In this document: in pieces, positions 17,463 to 26,323 of the stretch
Layout of the letters: each line of letters starts with the position of its first letter
Numbering within the stretch: the first letter of the stretch is position 1
Source of the DNA: Falsihalocynthiibacter sp042445055
Lineage (GTDB): Bacteria; Pseudomonadota; Alphaproteobacteria; Rhodobacterales; Rhodobacteraceae
Length of the DNA: 64,000 nt
Reading direction: 5' to 3'
Assembly (NCBI RefSeq): GCF_042445055.1
Contig: NZ_CP170339.1
Span: forward strand, 2,976,001-3,040,000
Notes under the pieces: model-generated
Databases searched by the model: none
Told to the model about the DNA's origin: nothing
The model's input: the letters and a program-made list of their open reading frames with translations, nothing else
Position numbers and translations under genes: made by a program

Positions 17463-17900
17463 TTAGAGCGGCTTGGACATACTCACGGCGCGCTCATCCC
17501 GACCTGTCACACGCCATCCGAGATGCTCATAGAGCGTCACATTTTGAGGCATCAGTGCGTGCGTTCGCAATCGCATTTCCGCCAGTCCAAGCTGTTGCGC
17601 GCGTTTCTCGGCATATTCCATCAACCGACGACCCAGCCCTTGCCCCTTGCGCGCCGGGTCCACCGCCACGATGGAAACCTTGAGAAACGTTTCCTGCACA
17701 TCAATCACCAATACGCCCGCCACATCGCCAGCATCCATGGCAGCAAAGACCTCGCCCTTTTCGATGCTGTCCTCAAGCCCGTGGGTTACATCTGGGAAAT
17801 CAGATATCTCGGCGATCATCGGCGCAAAGGCCGCCTGAATACACTCGCGAATTGCATGCGAATCTTTGGCGGTAGCGCTTATAATGGTTGGGGCTGTCAT
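17463..17900 (-). CDS. GNAT-family N-acetyltransferase
   Basis: This is a 145-residue acetyl-CoA-dependent acyltransferase with the GNAT fold. Motif A is VSIVAVDPARKGQGLGRRLMEYAEKRA (the RKGQGLGRRL pyrophosphate loop near residue 85). The C-terminal MPQNVTLYEHLGWRVTGRDE matches the Y-E-x-L-G-F motif that closes the fold. The start at 17900 is an ATG. The substrate cannot be predicted. It lies upstream of smc on the same strand with a 133-base gap, and 378 bases from cbtB, which reads away from it. Confidence 0.85.
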   Translation of the reverse strand: MTAPTIISATAKDSHAIRECIQAAFAPMIAEISDFPDVTHGLEDSIEKGEVFAAMDAGDVAGVLVIDVQETFLKVSIVAVDPARKGQGLGRRLMEYAEKRAQQLGLAEMRLRTHALMPQNVTLYEHLGWRVTGRDERAVSMSKPL

Positions 17901-17993
17901 CCGTTAATTGGAAATGTTTTCGGCGAAAAAGGCAAGCAACGGTCGTTTTTGGGCGGAACTCCACGGAATTCGGGTGCACCGAGGGGATTCCGC

Positions 17994-18027
17994 TTGACCC
18001 AGCCCCCAAAGCAACGCCAAAAAGAAT
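17994..18027 (+). promoter_or_regulatory. Possible promoter of the cbtB-cobN operon
   Basis: TTGACC at 17994-17999 is a good -35 match. The best -10-like hexamer, AAGAAT at 18022-18027, has an over-long spacer of 22 bases. The placement just before the riboswitch aptamer is what a leader promoter needs, but the match is weak. The rest of 17901-18032 shows nothing else I recognise. Confidence 0.25.
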
Positions 18028-18032
18028 AAGCA

Positions 18033-18232
18033 AGGTATTCCCTGAACCCCGCAAAGCGGTAGGGAATAAATGGGAATGTGGTGAAGGTGACCCAAATAGG
18101 GGCCTGATGCCACAGCCGCCCCCGCGACTGTAAGTGGCGAGTGCGTGTCGATAACCACTGGTGAATTGGGCAACCAATAGCTGGGAAGGGGACACCGCAT
18201 GACGACCCGCAAGCCAGGAGACCAGCCCTGCG
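18033..18232 (+). promoter_or_regulatory. Cobalamin (B12) riboswitch
   Basis: This is an AdoCbl-type aptamer in the leader of cbtB. Visible conserved elements, in order, are a short hairpin TTCCCT...AGGGAA, GGGAATGTGGTGAA at 18072-18085, the core GCCCCCGCGACTGTAA near 18117-18132, CCACTGG near 18155, GGGAAGG near 18183, and the B12 box AAGCCAGGAGACCAGCC at 18211-18227. The cbtB start codon lies about 50 bases further on. The ligand should shut off expression of the downstream cobalt-uptake and cobalt-insertion genes when B12 is plentiful. Whether control is at translation or termination is not clear, since no T-tract hairpin is obvious. Confidence 0.93.
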
Positions 18233-18278
18233 TAATTGCAACCAGACCGTCGGGTGTGACGGAACAAGGAATGACAAA

Positions 18279-18479
18279 ATGAACGAACGGAACAAGACAC
18301 ACGCACAGGCCAAAGCAATCGCGACTCCTGTTGAGCAAACGCAGACTGCGTTTTTCCCAATTCTCGCGGCGGCAGTTGCTGGCGTGATGCTTCTGGGGCT
18401 TGCTGGTTTTGCACAGGCCTCTGTGTTGCACGATGCGGCGCACGATACACGTCACGCAATCGCCTTCCCCTGCCACTAA
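18279..18479 (+). CDS. cbtB: Cobalt transporter subunit CbtB
   Basis: CbtB is the small partner of the CbtA cobalt transporter. The 66-residue protein has one membrane helix (about 24-46, FFPILAAAVAGVMLLGLAGFA) and a His-rich C-terminus, HDAAHDTRHAIAFPCH, which is the usual CbtB metal-binding end. AAGGA lies upstream of the ATG. It is the first gene after the B12 riboswitch, and cbtA follows four bases after its stop. Confidence 0.92.
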   Translation: MNERNKTHAQAKAIATPVEQTQTAFFPILAAAVAGVMLLGLAGFAQASVLHDAAHDTRHAIAFPCH

Positions 18480-18483
18480 GCAA

Positions 18484-19194
18484 ATGTTCAAACAGATTTT
18501 TTCCAGCGCGTTGTTCGCTGGTCTTGCAGCAGGGCTGATTTCGGCTCTGCTTCAGTTTTGGCTCGTCACCCCTTTGCTTCTTGAGGGTGAGGAATATGAA
18601 ACCGGTGCTAAAAGTCACTTTGCCGGCGTCTTGATCGTTGAGGGCGAAGATCAGAAACCCGTCGAAATAGAAGAAGAACCAGCGCCGCCCACCTCGGAAG
18701 TGCTTGCACGCCACGGCATGACGGTTGCTATGAACATGATTGTGTTCACTGGCTTTGCGCTGGTTCTGGTGGCGGGGTTTGCAACTGCGACAACTGCGGG
18801 GCATGTCATCACGGCCAAGTCGGGCATATTGTGGGGCCTAGCTGGATTTATCGCGATACAACTGGCGCCCGCGGCGGGGCTTTATCCCGAGCTCCCCGGA
18901 ACACCGGCCGAGGATGTATACTTGCGCCAGATGTGGTGGATCACAACCGTGATCGCAACAATCGTCGGGCTGGCGCTTATTGCGTTTGGCAACCGTTTGC
19001 ATTGGATGGCGCTTGGCGCGCTGTTCCTCGCCGCCCCTCATATTATTGGTGCGCCACATCTTGAGTTTTACGCTGGCGTTGCGCCACCCGAACTCTCGGC
19101 ACTCTTCGTGAGCCGCACGCTCGCCGTCGCCTGTGCCACATGGGCCGTTCTAGGCGGGGTTGCGGGCGCAATTTGGCACCGTCAAACAATCTAA
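18484..19194 (+). CDS. cbtA: Cobalt transporter subunit CbtA
   Basis: CbtA is the membrane subunit of a riboswitch-linked cobalt uptake system. The 236-residue protein has about five to six hydrophobic segments: the N-terminal ALFAGLAAGLISALLQF helix, a loop with acidic residues (EGEEYETG, EIEEEPAPP), then helices around ALVLVAGFATATTAG, GLAGFIAIQLAPAAG, VIATIVGLALIAFG and the C-terminus. The motif APAAGLYPELPGTPAEDVYLRQMWW matches the family. The start at 18484 follows the cbtB stop; an earlier in-frame start would run inside cbtB. Confidence 0.92.
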   Translation: MFKQIFSSALFAGLAAGLISALLQFWLVTPLLLEGEEYETGAKSHFAGVLIVEGEDQKPVEIEEEPAPPTSEVLARHGMTVAMNMIVFTGFALVLVAGFATATTAGHVITAKSGILWGLAGFIAIQLAPAAGLYPELPGTPAEDVYLRQMWWITTVIATIVGLALIAFGNRLHWMALGALFLAAPHIIGAPHLEFYAGVAPPELSALFVSRTLAVACATWAVLGGVAGAIWHRQTI

Positions 19195-19249
19195 TTCTCA
19201 TGCGCGGCAGAAATGCCCGCATAGCATCGTGTATGAAGGAGAGGCCAAC

Positions 19250-20308
19250 ATGGCACAAAAAATTCCTGCCACTATCGTTACCGGATTTCTTGGCGCTGGG
19301 AAAACCACGCTTATCCGCCACATGCTTCAGAACGCCAATGGCAAGCGCATCGCCCTGATCATCAATGAATTCGGCGATCTTGGCGTGGATGGAGATATCC
19401 TCAAGGGATGTGGCGACGAAACCTGCACCGAAGACGATGTGATGGAGCTCTCGAACGGCTGTATCTGCTGTACCGTCGCCGAAGATTTCATTCCTACGAT
19501 GGAGAAACTCCTCGCACGGGAAAACGCTCCTGACCATATCGTAATCGAAACCTCCGGCCTTGCATTGCCGCAACCCTTGGTGCGTGCATTCAACTGGCCC
19601 GAGATTGCAACGAAGGTCACTGTCGATGGCGTTGTCACCGTTGTGGATGGCCGCGCGGTTGTGGACGGTCAGTTTGCGCACAACATTGCGGCGGTCGACG
19701 CCCAACGCAAGCTCGACGAAAACCTCGATCACGAAACGCCCCTCTCGGAGTTGTTCGAGGACCAGATCGCCTGTGCCGATATGATTGTGGTGAACAAGAC
19801 CGACCTGCTTGAAGCCGCGGAGGCAGAGACCCTCACAACCAACCTTCGTCAAGACAGTCGCGAAGGTGTGCAAGTCATTAAGTCGACAATGGGTGTGCTA
19901 CCGGTTGATGTGCTCTTGGGGCAAGGTGTCAGCGCCGAACTGGACCTTTCTTCGCGTCACGAAATTCACCATCACCACCATCATGATGACGATAACCACG
20001 ATGATCACCACCACGAGCACGGCCACGACGAATTCGAGAGTTTTGTGGTTTCGCTCGGCGAGATCGCGGATCATGGCGCCTATGCCAAGCAAGTCTCGGA
20101 CGTTATTCGCAAGTTCAACATCCTGCGCCTAAAGGGGTTTGTCGCCATCGAAGGCAAGCCAATGCGCCTGACGTTACAGGCAGTAGGACCACGCGTTGAC
20201 ACTTACTTCGATCAACCGTTCGGTGCGCAAACTCGCCAAACGCGTTTGGTGGTCATTGGTGAAGCGGGTCTGGATCGTGCCGCAATTGAGAGCGCACTCC
20301 AACAATGA
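19250..20308 (+). CDS. cobW: CobW metal-chaperone GTPase
   Basis: CobW is a GTPase of the COG0523 family thought to deliver cobalt for B12 synthesis. The 352-residue protein has Walker A at 12-20 (GFLGAGKTT), the metal-binding CxCC at 71-74 (NGCICC), a base-recognition NKTD at 183-186 and a long His/Asp-rich stretch at 241-260 that can hold metal. The ATG at 19250 has AAGGAGA upstream; an earlier start overlaps cbtA and lacks support. Its stop overlaps the next gene as ATGA, linking it to the GNAT and cobN. Confidence 0.94.
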   Translation: MAQKIPATIVTGFLGAGKTTLIRHMLQNANGKRIALIINEFGDLGVDGDILKGCGDETCTEDDVMELSNGCICCTVAEDFIPTMEKLLARENAPDHIVIETSGLALPQPLVRAFNWPEIATKVTVDGVVTVVDGRAVVDGQFAHNIAAVDAQRKLDENLDHETPLSELFEDQIACADMIVVNKTDLLEAAEAETLTTNLRQDSREGVQVIKSTMGVLPVDVLLGQGVSAELDLSSRHEIHHHHHHDDDNHDDHHHEHGHDEFESFVVSLGEIADHGAYAKQVSDVIRKFNILRLKGFVAIEGKPMRLTLQAVGPRVDTYFDQPFGAQTRQTRLVVIGEAGLDRAAIESALQQ

Positions 20309-20757
20309 CGGTCACAATCGAAAAGGGCGACCCACGCGATCCGCGTGCGCTTACGTTGCTGACGGCGCATCACGCGCTGATGCAGTCGCTCTTTCCTGCA
20401 GAGTCCAATCACTATCTATCCGCTGGCGCCCTTTGCGCGCCCGAGGTCACATTCCTCATTGCGCGCGAAGGCGAGGCGTTCTTGGGCTGTGGCGCGCTTG
20501 CAAACAAAGGCGTCTATGGCGAAATCAAGTCGATGTTCGTCGCGGATAACGCGCGCGGCAAAGGCGTGGCGAACAAACTTCTGACAAGTCTGATAGCCGC
20601 CGCTCAAGAGGCGTCACTACCTAAGCTGTACCTCGAGACAGGTAACACGCTTCATGCGGCACATAAGCTCTATGAGAAACAAGGCTTCGACTATTGTGGC
20701 CCCTTCGGGGATTATGCCGCTGATCCGCTGAGCCTCTTTATGGAACGGGCCCTCTAA
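20305..20757 (+). CDS. GNAT-family acetyltransferase embedded in the cob operon
   Basis: This 150-residue N-acetyltransferase is inserted between cobW and cobN. Motif A reads EIKSMFVADNARGKGVANKLLTSL (the RGKGVANKLL loop near residue 90). It is followed by LYLETGNTLHAAHKLYEKQGF, the common GNAT ending. It overlaps cobW by four bases (ATGA) and cobN by one base (TAATG), so translation is coupled on both sides and the gene falls under the same B12 riboswitch. The substrate is unknown. A role in cobalamin synthesis or in adjusting a pathway protein is suggested only by its position. Confidence 0.87.
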   Translation: MTVTIEKGDPRDPRALTLLTAHHALMQSLFPAESNHYLSAGALCAPEVTFLIAREGEAFLGCGALANKGVYGEIKSMFVADNARGKGVANKLLTSLIAAAQEASLPKLYLETGNTLHAAHKLYEKQGFDYCGPFGDYAADPLSLFMERAL

Positions 20758-23700
20758 TGCACCTACTCGCGGCGACACCCGGAAACGTGGATGACGGAAC
20801 AGAACCCGTCGATTTGGGGCAGACTCCGGCCGATATTCTGTTCATTTCCGCAGCAGATACCGAGCTCGCCGCGCTCTCGGAGGCGCGGAGCGAGATGGCC
20901 GCGCCGCCTTCCCTTCGGCTTGCGAGCCTGATGCATTTGCAACACCCGATGTCAGTGGATTTGCACATCGAGGCTTGTGCAACCAAGTGCAAAATTGTCA
21001 TCGCACGCGTGCTTGGCGGAGCCGGTTACTGGAAATACGGGCTCGTTCAATATGCTGCCCACTTGTACGACGCGGGTGTGAAATTTGTCGCTCTCCCCGG
21101 AGATGACAAACCAGATGACGAACTCTGGGAAGTATCCGCAGTCTCGCGCGAGGATTATCAGGCGCTGTGGGCCTATATGGTTGAGGGCGGCCCAGAAAAC
21201 GCGACGCATTTCCTTCAATATGCCCAAGCGATGATCGACGAGGCCGAACGGCCAGAACCCGCGCGCGCCCTCTTGCGCGCAGGTGTGTATTGGCCTGGGA
21301 AAGGCATAAGTGACCTCGCCGCCGCACAAGAAGCATGGACGCCCGACGCGCCGATCGTTCCGATTGTCTTCTATCGTGCTCTGGTTCAGGGTGCGGGTCT
21401 CAATCCAATTAATCGTTTGGTGAAATCTCTTCTGCGCAAGGGAATGAACCCGCTCCCGATATTCGTCGCGTCACTCAAAGACCCCGTCTCTGTCGCCACG
21501 ATGGAACACCTCTTCACGTCTGCTCCGCCATCGGTGATGCTAAACGGAACGTCGTTCGCCACTGGGTCGCCCCATCAGGGCGAGCATAGCAACGGCGCGT
21601 CGAACCCATTTGAAATGCCCGCCGCCAACGCGGCTCCTGTGTTTCAGGTGGTGTTCTCCGCAGGATCAGAGACCGCATGGATTGAGGGCACGAACGGCCT
21701 TGCCGCGCGAGACATCGCGATGAACGTGGCCCTTCCCGAAGTTGATGGCCGCATACTCAGCCGCGCGGTAAGCTTTAAGGGAGAAGCCTTTTTCGACGAA
21801 GCAACCGAATGCGCCATTGCGAGTTACCGCGCACGCGGAGATCGCATTGATTTCGTCGCACAACTTGCCGCGAATTGGGCATCACTTCGAACTACCCCCA
21901 CCACCGAGCGTAAGGTGGCACTCGTTCTTGCAAACTATCCCAACAAGGACGGCCGACTGGCGAATGGTGTTGGCCTTGATGCACCCGCCGCGACCTGTGG
22001 TGTCTTAAGGGCAATGACCGATGCTGGGTACACAGTTACCTCTGCCCCTCGCGACAGTGACGAATTGATGCGAGCGATTATGGCGGGACCGACGAACTGG
22101 CTCACAGATCGAGCAAAACGAACCGGCGGCGTGCGACTAAACCTGAAAGATTATCGCGCCTCCTACTCTACCCTTCCCCTAGCCGTCAGAGAGCAGATCG
22201 AAACGCGCTGGGGGGCGCCCGAGGATGACCCGTTTTTTGAAGATGAAACATTTGCGCTTTCAGTGCTTGAATATGGAAACGTAGTCGTCGGCATTCAGCC
22301 CGCGCGCGGATACAATATTGATCCCCAAGAGACATACCACGCTCCCGATCTGGTTCCGCCCCACAACTACCTTGCGTTTTATTTCTGGCTACGCGAACAG
22401 CACAAAGCCCAAGCAATCGTTCATATGGGAAAGCACGGCAATCTTGAGTGGCTCCCCGGCAAGGCCGTCGCTCTCTCCGAAGAGTGTTTTCCAGAAGCTG
22501 TTTTTGGCCCAACACCGCATATGTACCCTTTTATCGTCAACGATCCGGGAGAAGGCACACAAGCCAAACGACGTGCGCAGGCAGTCATTATTGATCACCT
22601 GACGCCACCGCTTACGCGTGCCGAAACTTACGGACCTCTGCGGGATTTAGAAGGTTTGGTGGATGAATATTACGAAGCGGCGGGCGTCGACCCACGGCGC
22701 ATAGAGTACTTGAAACGAGAGATCCTAAGTCTGACCAGCAGCACCGGTTTGGCGGAGGACGCGGGGCTAGCGGGCGATGATGAAGAAGGTGATTTAGCTA
22801 AGTTGGACGCCTATCTCTGTGATCTGAAAGAAGCGCAAATTCGCGATGGTCTGCACGTATTTGGCGAGAGCCCCGTTGGGCGCTTGGAGCGTGACTTGGT
22901 CCAAGCGCTTGTGCGTGTGCCGCGCGGCGATGGTAAAGGCGGGGATGCGTCACTCATTCGGGCCATTGCAGCAGACTTCGGATTTGAACTCGACCCGCTC
23001 GATTGCGATATGGCGGCACCGCATATCGGTTCATTTCCCGATGAACTCTTAGCGCTTACAGATGATACTTGGCGGAGTCAGGGCGATACGGTCGAACGGC
23101 TTGAGCTTTTCGCAGCGGAGTTGTTGGACGGCAAAGCAACAGCTGGCGCGCTCGCATCAAAAGTCATGGAGCAAGTCGATGCCACGGTTCGCCCGAATGT
23201 CGAAATGTGTGGACCTTCAGAGATGAAGGGACTCCTTACCGCCCTGAACGGGCAATTCGTCGCCCCTGCGCCATCTGGCGCGCCGACACGCGGACGGTTG
23301 GATACGCTACCAACTGGACGGAATTTCTATAGCGTCGATGGCCGCGCCGTCCCCACCCCGACGGCGTGGGCGCTGGGGTGGAAATCGGCGAGCCTGTTGA
23401 TTGAAAAGCACCTTCAAGATCATGGTGATTGGCCGCGGGCAATGCTGCTTACCGCTTGGGGGACCGCGAATATGCGGACAGGTGGGGACGACATTGCGCA
23501 GGCGCTCGCGCTTATGGGAGTGAAACCAACCTGGGACGCTTCAAACCGTCGCGTAACAGGATTTGAGGTCCTTCCACAAAGCGTTCTCGGGAGGCCTCGT
23601 GTGGATGTTACGTTGCGAGTCTCCGGCTTTTTTAGGGACGCATTTCCACAGCTTATTGCGCTCGTTGATAGCGCGGCGCGCGCTGTTATGGATATGGATG

Positions 23701-24455
23701 AAGCCTCAGACGCAAACCCCGCTCGCGCTCGCCTTTTGAACGAAGGGCCGGACAGCGCGCCGCGTGTCTTTGGCGCAAAACCAGGCGCATACGGCGCGGG
23801 ATTGCAGGCCATGATTGATGAGCAACTATGGGCCGACAAAGCCGATTTGGCGGAGGCGTACCTCGAATGGGGAAGTTATGCCTATGGAAAGAACGCTGAC
23901 GGCAAACGCGCACGTGCGCAATTTGAGGCGCGTCTTTCGCAAACCGAGGCCATTGTTCAAAATCAGGACAACCGCGAGCACGACCTTTTGGATAGCGACG
24001 ATTACTATCAGTTCGAAGGTGGCGCCGCAGCAGCTGTGAGCACCCTTCAAGGACGAGATCGCCCCGTTTATCATAATGACCACTCACGCCCCGAGCGCCC
24101 CGTCATTCGGCGGCTTGAGGACGAAATCGGACGCGTTGTGCGAAGCCGCGTTGTGAACCCCAAGTGGATTAACGGCGTCATGCGGCACGGATACAAAGGC
24201 GCGTTCGAGATGGCGGCGACTGTCGACTACCTCTTTGCCTTCGCGGCGACGACGGGCGCAGTGCGCGGGCACCATTTTGACGCTGTGCATCAAGCCTTTC
24301 TGGAAGATGAAGATGTCAGACAGTTCATCGCCGAACACAACGCCCCAGCATTGCGCGAAATTGCGCAACGGCTAGACGAAGCGATTGAGCGCGGACTTTG
24401 GATGCCACGATCAAACTCTGCGCGCGATTTGCTAGAGAAACTGAAAAAGTCTTAG
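20757..24455 (+). CDS. cobN: Cobaltochelatase subunit CobN
   Basis: CobN is the large subunit of the ATP-dependent CobNST complex, which puts cobalt into hydrogenobyrinic acid a,c-diamide in the aerobic pathway. At 1232 residues it has the normal length. Recognisable stretches include RVLGGAGYWKYGL, VFYRALVQGAGLNPINRL, HMGKHGNLEWLPGKAVALSEECFPE (the H-G-x-x-E-W-L-P-G-K core) and TPRSNSARDLL-like text at the end. Its ATG overlaps the GNAT stop. The stop TAG overlaps that of a lipoprotein gene on the other strand. The ATPase subunits CobS and CobT are not in this window. Confidence 0.95.
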   Translation: MHLLAATPGNVDDGTEPVDLGQTPADILFISAADTELAALSEARSEMAAPPSLRLASLMHLQHPMSVDLHIEACATKCKIVIARVLGGAGYWKYGLVQYAAHLYDAGVKFVALPGDDKPDDELWEVSAVSREDYQALWAYMVEGGPENATHFLQYAQAMIDEAERPEPARALLRAGVYWPGKGISDLAAAQEAWTPDAPIVPIVFYRALVQGAGLNPINRLVKSLLRKGMNPLPIFVASLKDPVSVATMEHLFTSAPPSVMLNGTSFATGSPHQGEHSNGASNPFEMPAANAAPVFQVVFSAGSETAWIEGTNGLAARDIAMNVALPEVDGRILSRAVSFKGEAFFDEATECAIASYRARGDRIDFVAQLAANWASLRTTPTTERKVALVLANYPNKDGRLANGVGLDAPAATCGVLRAMTDAGYTVTSAPRDSDELMRAIMAGPTNWLTDRAKRTGGVRLNLKDYRASYSTLPLAVREQIETRWGAPEDDPFFEDETFALSVLEYGNVVVGIQPARGYNIDPQETYHAPDLVPPHNYLAFYFWLREQHKAQAIVHMGKHGNLEWLPGKAVALSEECFPEAVFGPTPHMYPFIVNDPGEGTQAKRRAQAVIIDHLTPPLTRAETYGPLRDLEGLVDEYYEAAGVDPRRIEYLKREILSLTSSTGLAEDAGLAGDDEEGDLAKLDAYLCDLKEAQIRDGLHVFGESPVGRLERDLVQALVRVPRGDGKGGDASLIRAIAADFGFELDPLDCDMAAPHIGSFPDELLALTDDTWRSQGDTVERLELFAAELLDGKATAGALASKVMEQVDATVRPNVEMCGPSEMKGLLTALNGQFVAPAPSGAPTRGRLDTLPTGRNFYSVDGRAVPTPTAWALGWKSASLLIEKHLQDHGDWPRAMLLTAWGTANMRTGGDDIAQALALMGVKPTWDASNRRVTGFEVLPQSVLGRPRVDVTLRVSGFFRDAFPQLIALVDSAARAVMDMDEASDANPARARLLNEGPDSAPRVFGAKPGAYGAGLQAMIDEQLWADKADLAEAYLEWGSYAYGKNADGKRARAQFEARLSQTEAIVQNQDNREHDLLDSDDYYQFEGGAAAAVSTLQGRDRPVYHNDHSRPERPVIRRLEDEIGRVVRSRVVNPKWINGVMRHGYKGAFEMAATVDYLFAFAATTGAVRGHHFDAVHQAFLEDEDVRQFIAEHNAPALREIAQRLDEAIERGLWMPRSNSARDLLEKLKKS

Positions 24456-24754
24456 GACGTGTCACAATCAATTCTTGCGGCCACGAGTGCCGGATCCCCT
24501 TTTACAGTCGTTTGGTCGACCCTACAGCCCGTTGCGACTTCAATCGCGACCACCGCCCGCAACAGTATGCGTTCATGCTCTCGTCGCGGTGCAAAATCGG
24601 TTCGGATTGCTTCTGCAACTTCGCCGTTTGAGCGGACGGTGAAATCACTCCCCTCAATCGAAAGACGCGTTGTATCATATCCGAACGCGCGCGGGTTTGG
24701 ACTATCACAACCAATAATCGCAAAAAGTGCCACGACAATGATGAAGAGACGCAA
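24452..24754 (-). CDS. Small putative lipoprotein
   Basis: This 100-residue protein starts with a lipoprotein signal: a hydrophobic run FIIVVALFAIIG and a Cys that should be lipid-modified (AIIGC, a lipobox variant). I chose TTG at 24754 as start because GGAGG lies six bases before it; an upstream TTG touches that site. The mature part has two more cysteines (TGC near residue 77 and IDCDTS at the end) that could form a disulfide. I do not recognise a domain. It is convergent with cobN, overlapping at the stops, and divergent from cobO. Confidence 0.7.
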   Translation of the reverse strand: MRLFIIVVALFAIIGCDSPNPRAFGYDTTRLSIEGSDFTVRSNGEVAEAIRTDFAPRREHERILLRAVVAIEVATGCRVDQTTVKGDPALVAARIDCDTS

Positions 24755-24894
24755 TACCAACCTCCATTATGCAATTTTGGCCACTCTAGGCGCCTAAGGT
24801 TAAGAAACACTTACCGACCAAAACCGAACGAAACTCACCCCTTGCAACCCACTAAAACTGCCTTAAAATTCAAGTTTATTCAGAGGAGATAGCC

Positions 24895-25503
24895 ATGAGC
24901 GAAGACACCGACCGCCATGCCATGAAGATGGCCAAAAAGAAGGCTGCGCGCGACAAGATCATGGCCACCAAGACTGACAAAAAAGGCCTGATTATTGTCC
25001 ATACGGGCAAAGGAAAAGGTAAATCCAGCGCGGCGTTCGGAATGATTTTTCGGTGCATCGCGCATGATATGAAATGCGCCGTTGTCCAGTTCATTAAGGG
25101 CGGCATGAGTACCGGAGAACGCGACCTCATCCTTGATAAATTCAGCGACACTTGTGAATTTTACACGATGGGTGAAGGGTTTACATGGGAAACCCAAGAC
25201 AAGTCGCGCGACATCGAGATGGCCACAGCTGCTTGGGAAAAAGCTAAGGAGCTGATCCGCGATCCAGAAAACAAGATGGTTCTATTGGACGAAATCAATA
25301 TTGCCATTCGTTACGATTACATCGACGTCAACGATGTGGTGACCTTCCTGAGGGAAGAGAAACCTGAAATGACCCATGTGGTTCTGACTGGTCGCAACGC
25401 CAAGGATGAATTAATTGAGGCTGCGGATTTGGTGACGGAAATGGAACTTGTCAAACATCCGTTCCGCGCGGGGATCAAGGCGCAGATCGGCGTAGAATTC
25501 TAG
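24895..25503 (+). CDS. cobO: Cob(I)yrinic acid a,c-diamide adenosyltransferase
   Basis: CobO (BtuR/CobA type) adds the 5'-deoxyadenosyl group from ATP to Co(I) corrinoids. The 202-residue protein has the P-loop variant HTGKGKGKSSAAFG near residue 36, preceded by the basic N-terminal helix of this family. Other family segments are VQFIKGG, EGFTWETQDK, VLLDEINIAIRY and VVLTGRNA. A GAGGAGA site precedes the ATG. It stands alone, downstream of cobN but separated by a gene on the other strand, so it is not part of the riboswitch operon; I see no B12 box in its upstream 140 bases. Its TAG shares CTAG with ispE. Confidence 0.95.
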   Translation: MSEDTDRHAMKMAKKKAARDKIMATKTDKKGLIIVHTGKGKGKSSAAFGMIFRCIAHDMKCAVVQFIKGGMSTGERDLILDKFSDTCEFYTMGEGFTWETQDKSRDIEMATAAWEKAKELIRDPENKMVLLDEINIAIRYDYIDVNDVVTFLREEKPEMTHVVLTGRNAKDELIEAADLVTEMELVKHPFRAGIKAQIGVEF

Positions 25504-26318
25504 GTTAACACGCGTGCGGATTTCACCCACCATTCTGGGTATTCCGCACGCAGTTTATTTGCTGCCTCTTGGGCCGCAGTAATATCTTGAAACAGCCCAA
25601 AGCATGTCGCTCCCGATCCGGACATTCGAGCCAGAGTAGCGCCGCTATTTTCGATCGCTTTAAGCACAAGTTCAATCACTGGCGCTTCTGTAATCGCAGC
25701 TGATTGCATATCGTTTCGTTGCAGCGAGAGCCAAACGCAAAACTTATCAAAACCTGCTCCCTTTGGCACTGCATCCATTGGCGAATTATTCTTATTTTTT
25801 ATCGCCTTAAAGATAGCGGGCGTGCTGACCGGCTCTCTAGGATTCACGAGCAATAGCGCCATGTCGGGAAGGTGCGGCACCGCTTCGATCACCTCTCCAA
25901 TACCGCGCATCCGAGCGGGTTTGGATGATAGGCAAACTGGCACATCTGCACCAAGAGCAAGAACGTCGGCAGGAAGCGGCACTCCCCAATGACGCGACAA
26001 CAACCGCAAAGCTGCGGCGGCATCCGCAGACCCGCCGCCAATGCCGGATGCGACAGGCAAGTTCTTGGTTAATGTGAGTGCGGCACCGCGCGCATTATTC
26101 AGATACCGAGCGGCCTTCAAAACGAGGTTGTCAGCGTCGGAGGTCAGCCCCGCCCGTTCAGGTCCGTCGATGGCGAGGGACAACTGATCAGAGGTCGCAA
26201 CCGCAAGTTCGTCGCCAACATCCGCAAACACCACCAAGCTATCGAGTAGGTGATACCCATCCTCCCGCTGCCCCGTTAGATGCAGTGCGAGGTTGATTTT
26301 CGCGGGCGCAAATTCCAT
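25500..26318 (-). CDS. ispE: 4-diphosphocytidyl-2-C-methyl-D-erythritol kinase
   Basis: IspE phosphorylates CDP-methylerythritol in the non-mevalonate isoprenoid pathway. The 272-residue protein shows the GHMP-kinase pattern. The N-terminus is FAPAKINLALHLTGQREDGYHLLDSLV, the ATP-binding loop is LPVASGIGGGSADAAAALRLL near residue 90, and the C-terminal motif is ARMSGSGATCFGLF near 235. The ATG lies five bases after the stop of the TPR gene, so the two are probably co-transcribed. Confidence 0.95.
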   Translation of the reverse strand: MEFAPAKINLALHLTGQREDGYHLLDSLVVFADVGDELAVATSDQLSLAIDGPERAGLTSDADNLVLKAARYLNNARGAALTLTKNLPVASGIGGGSADAAAALRLLSRHWGVPLPADVLALGADVPVCLSSKPARMRGIGEVIEAVPHLPDMALLLVNPREPVSTPAIFKAIKNKNNSPMDAVPKGAGFDKFCVWLSLQRNDMQSAAITEAPVIELVLKAIENSGATLARMSGSGATCFGLFQDITAAQEAANKLRAEYPEWWVKSARVLT

Positions 26319-26323
26319 TCCGC

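Noticed and set aside
19809..20132. Plus-strand frame of 107 residues within cobW
   Set aside because: It is a shadow of the cobW His-rich stretch; the cobW frame has clear GTPase motifs and full length.
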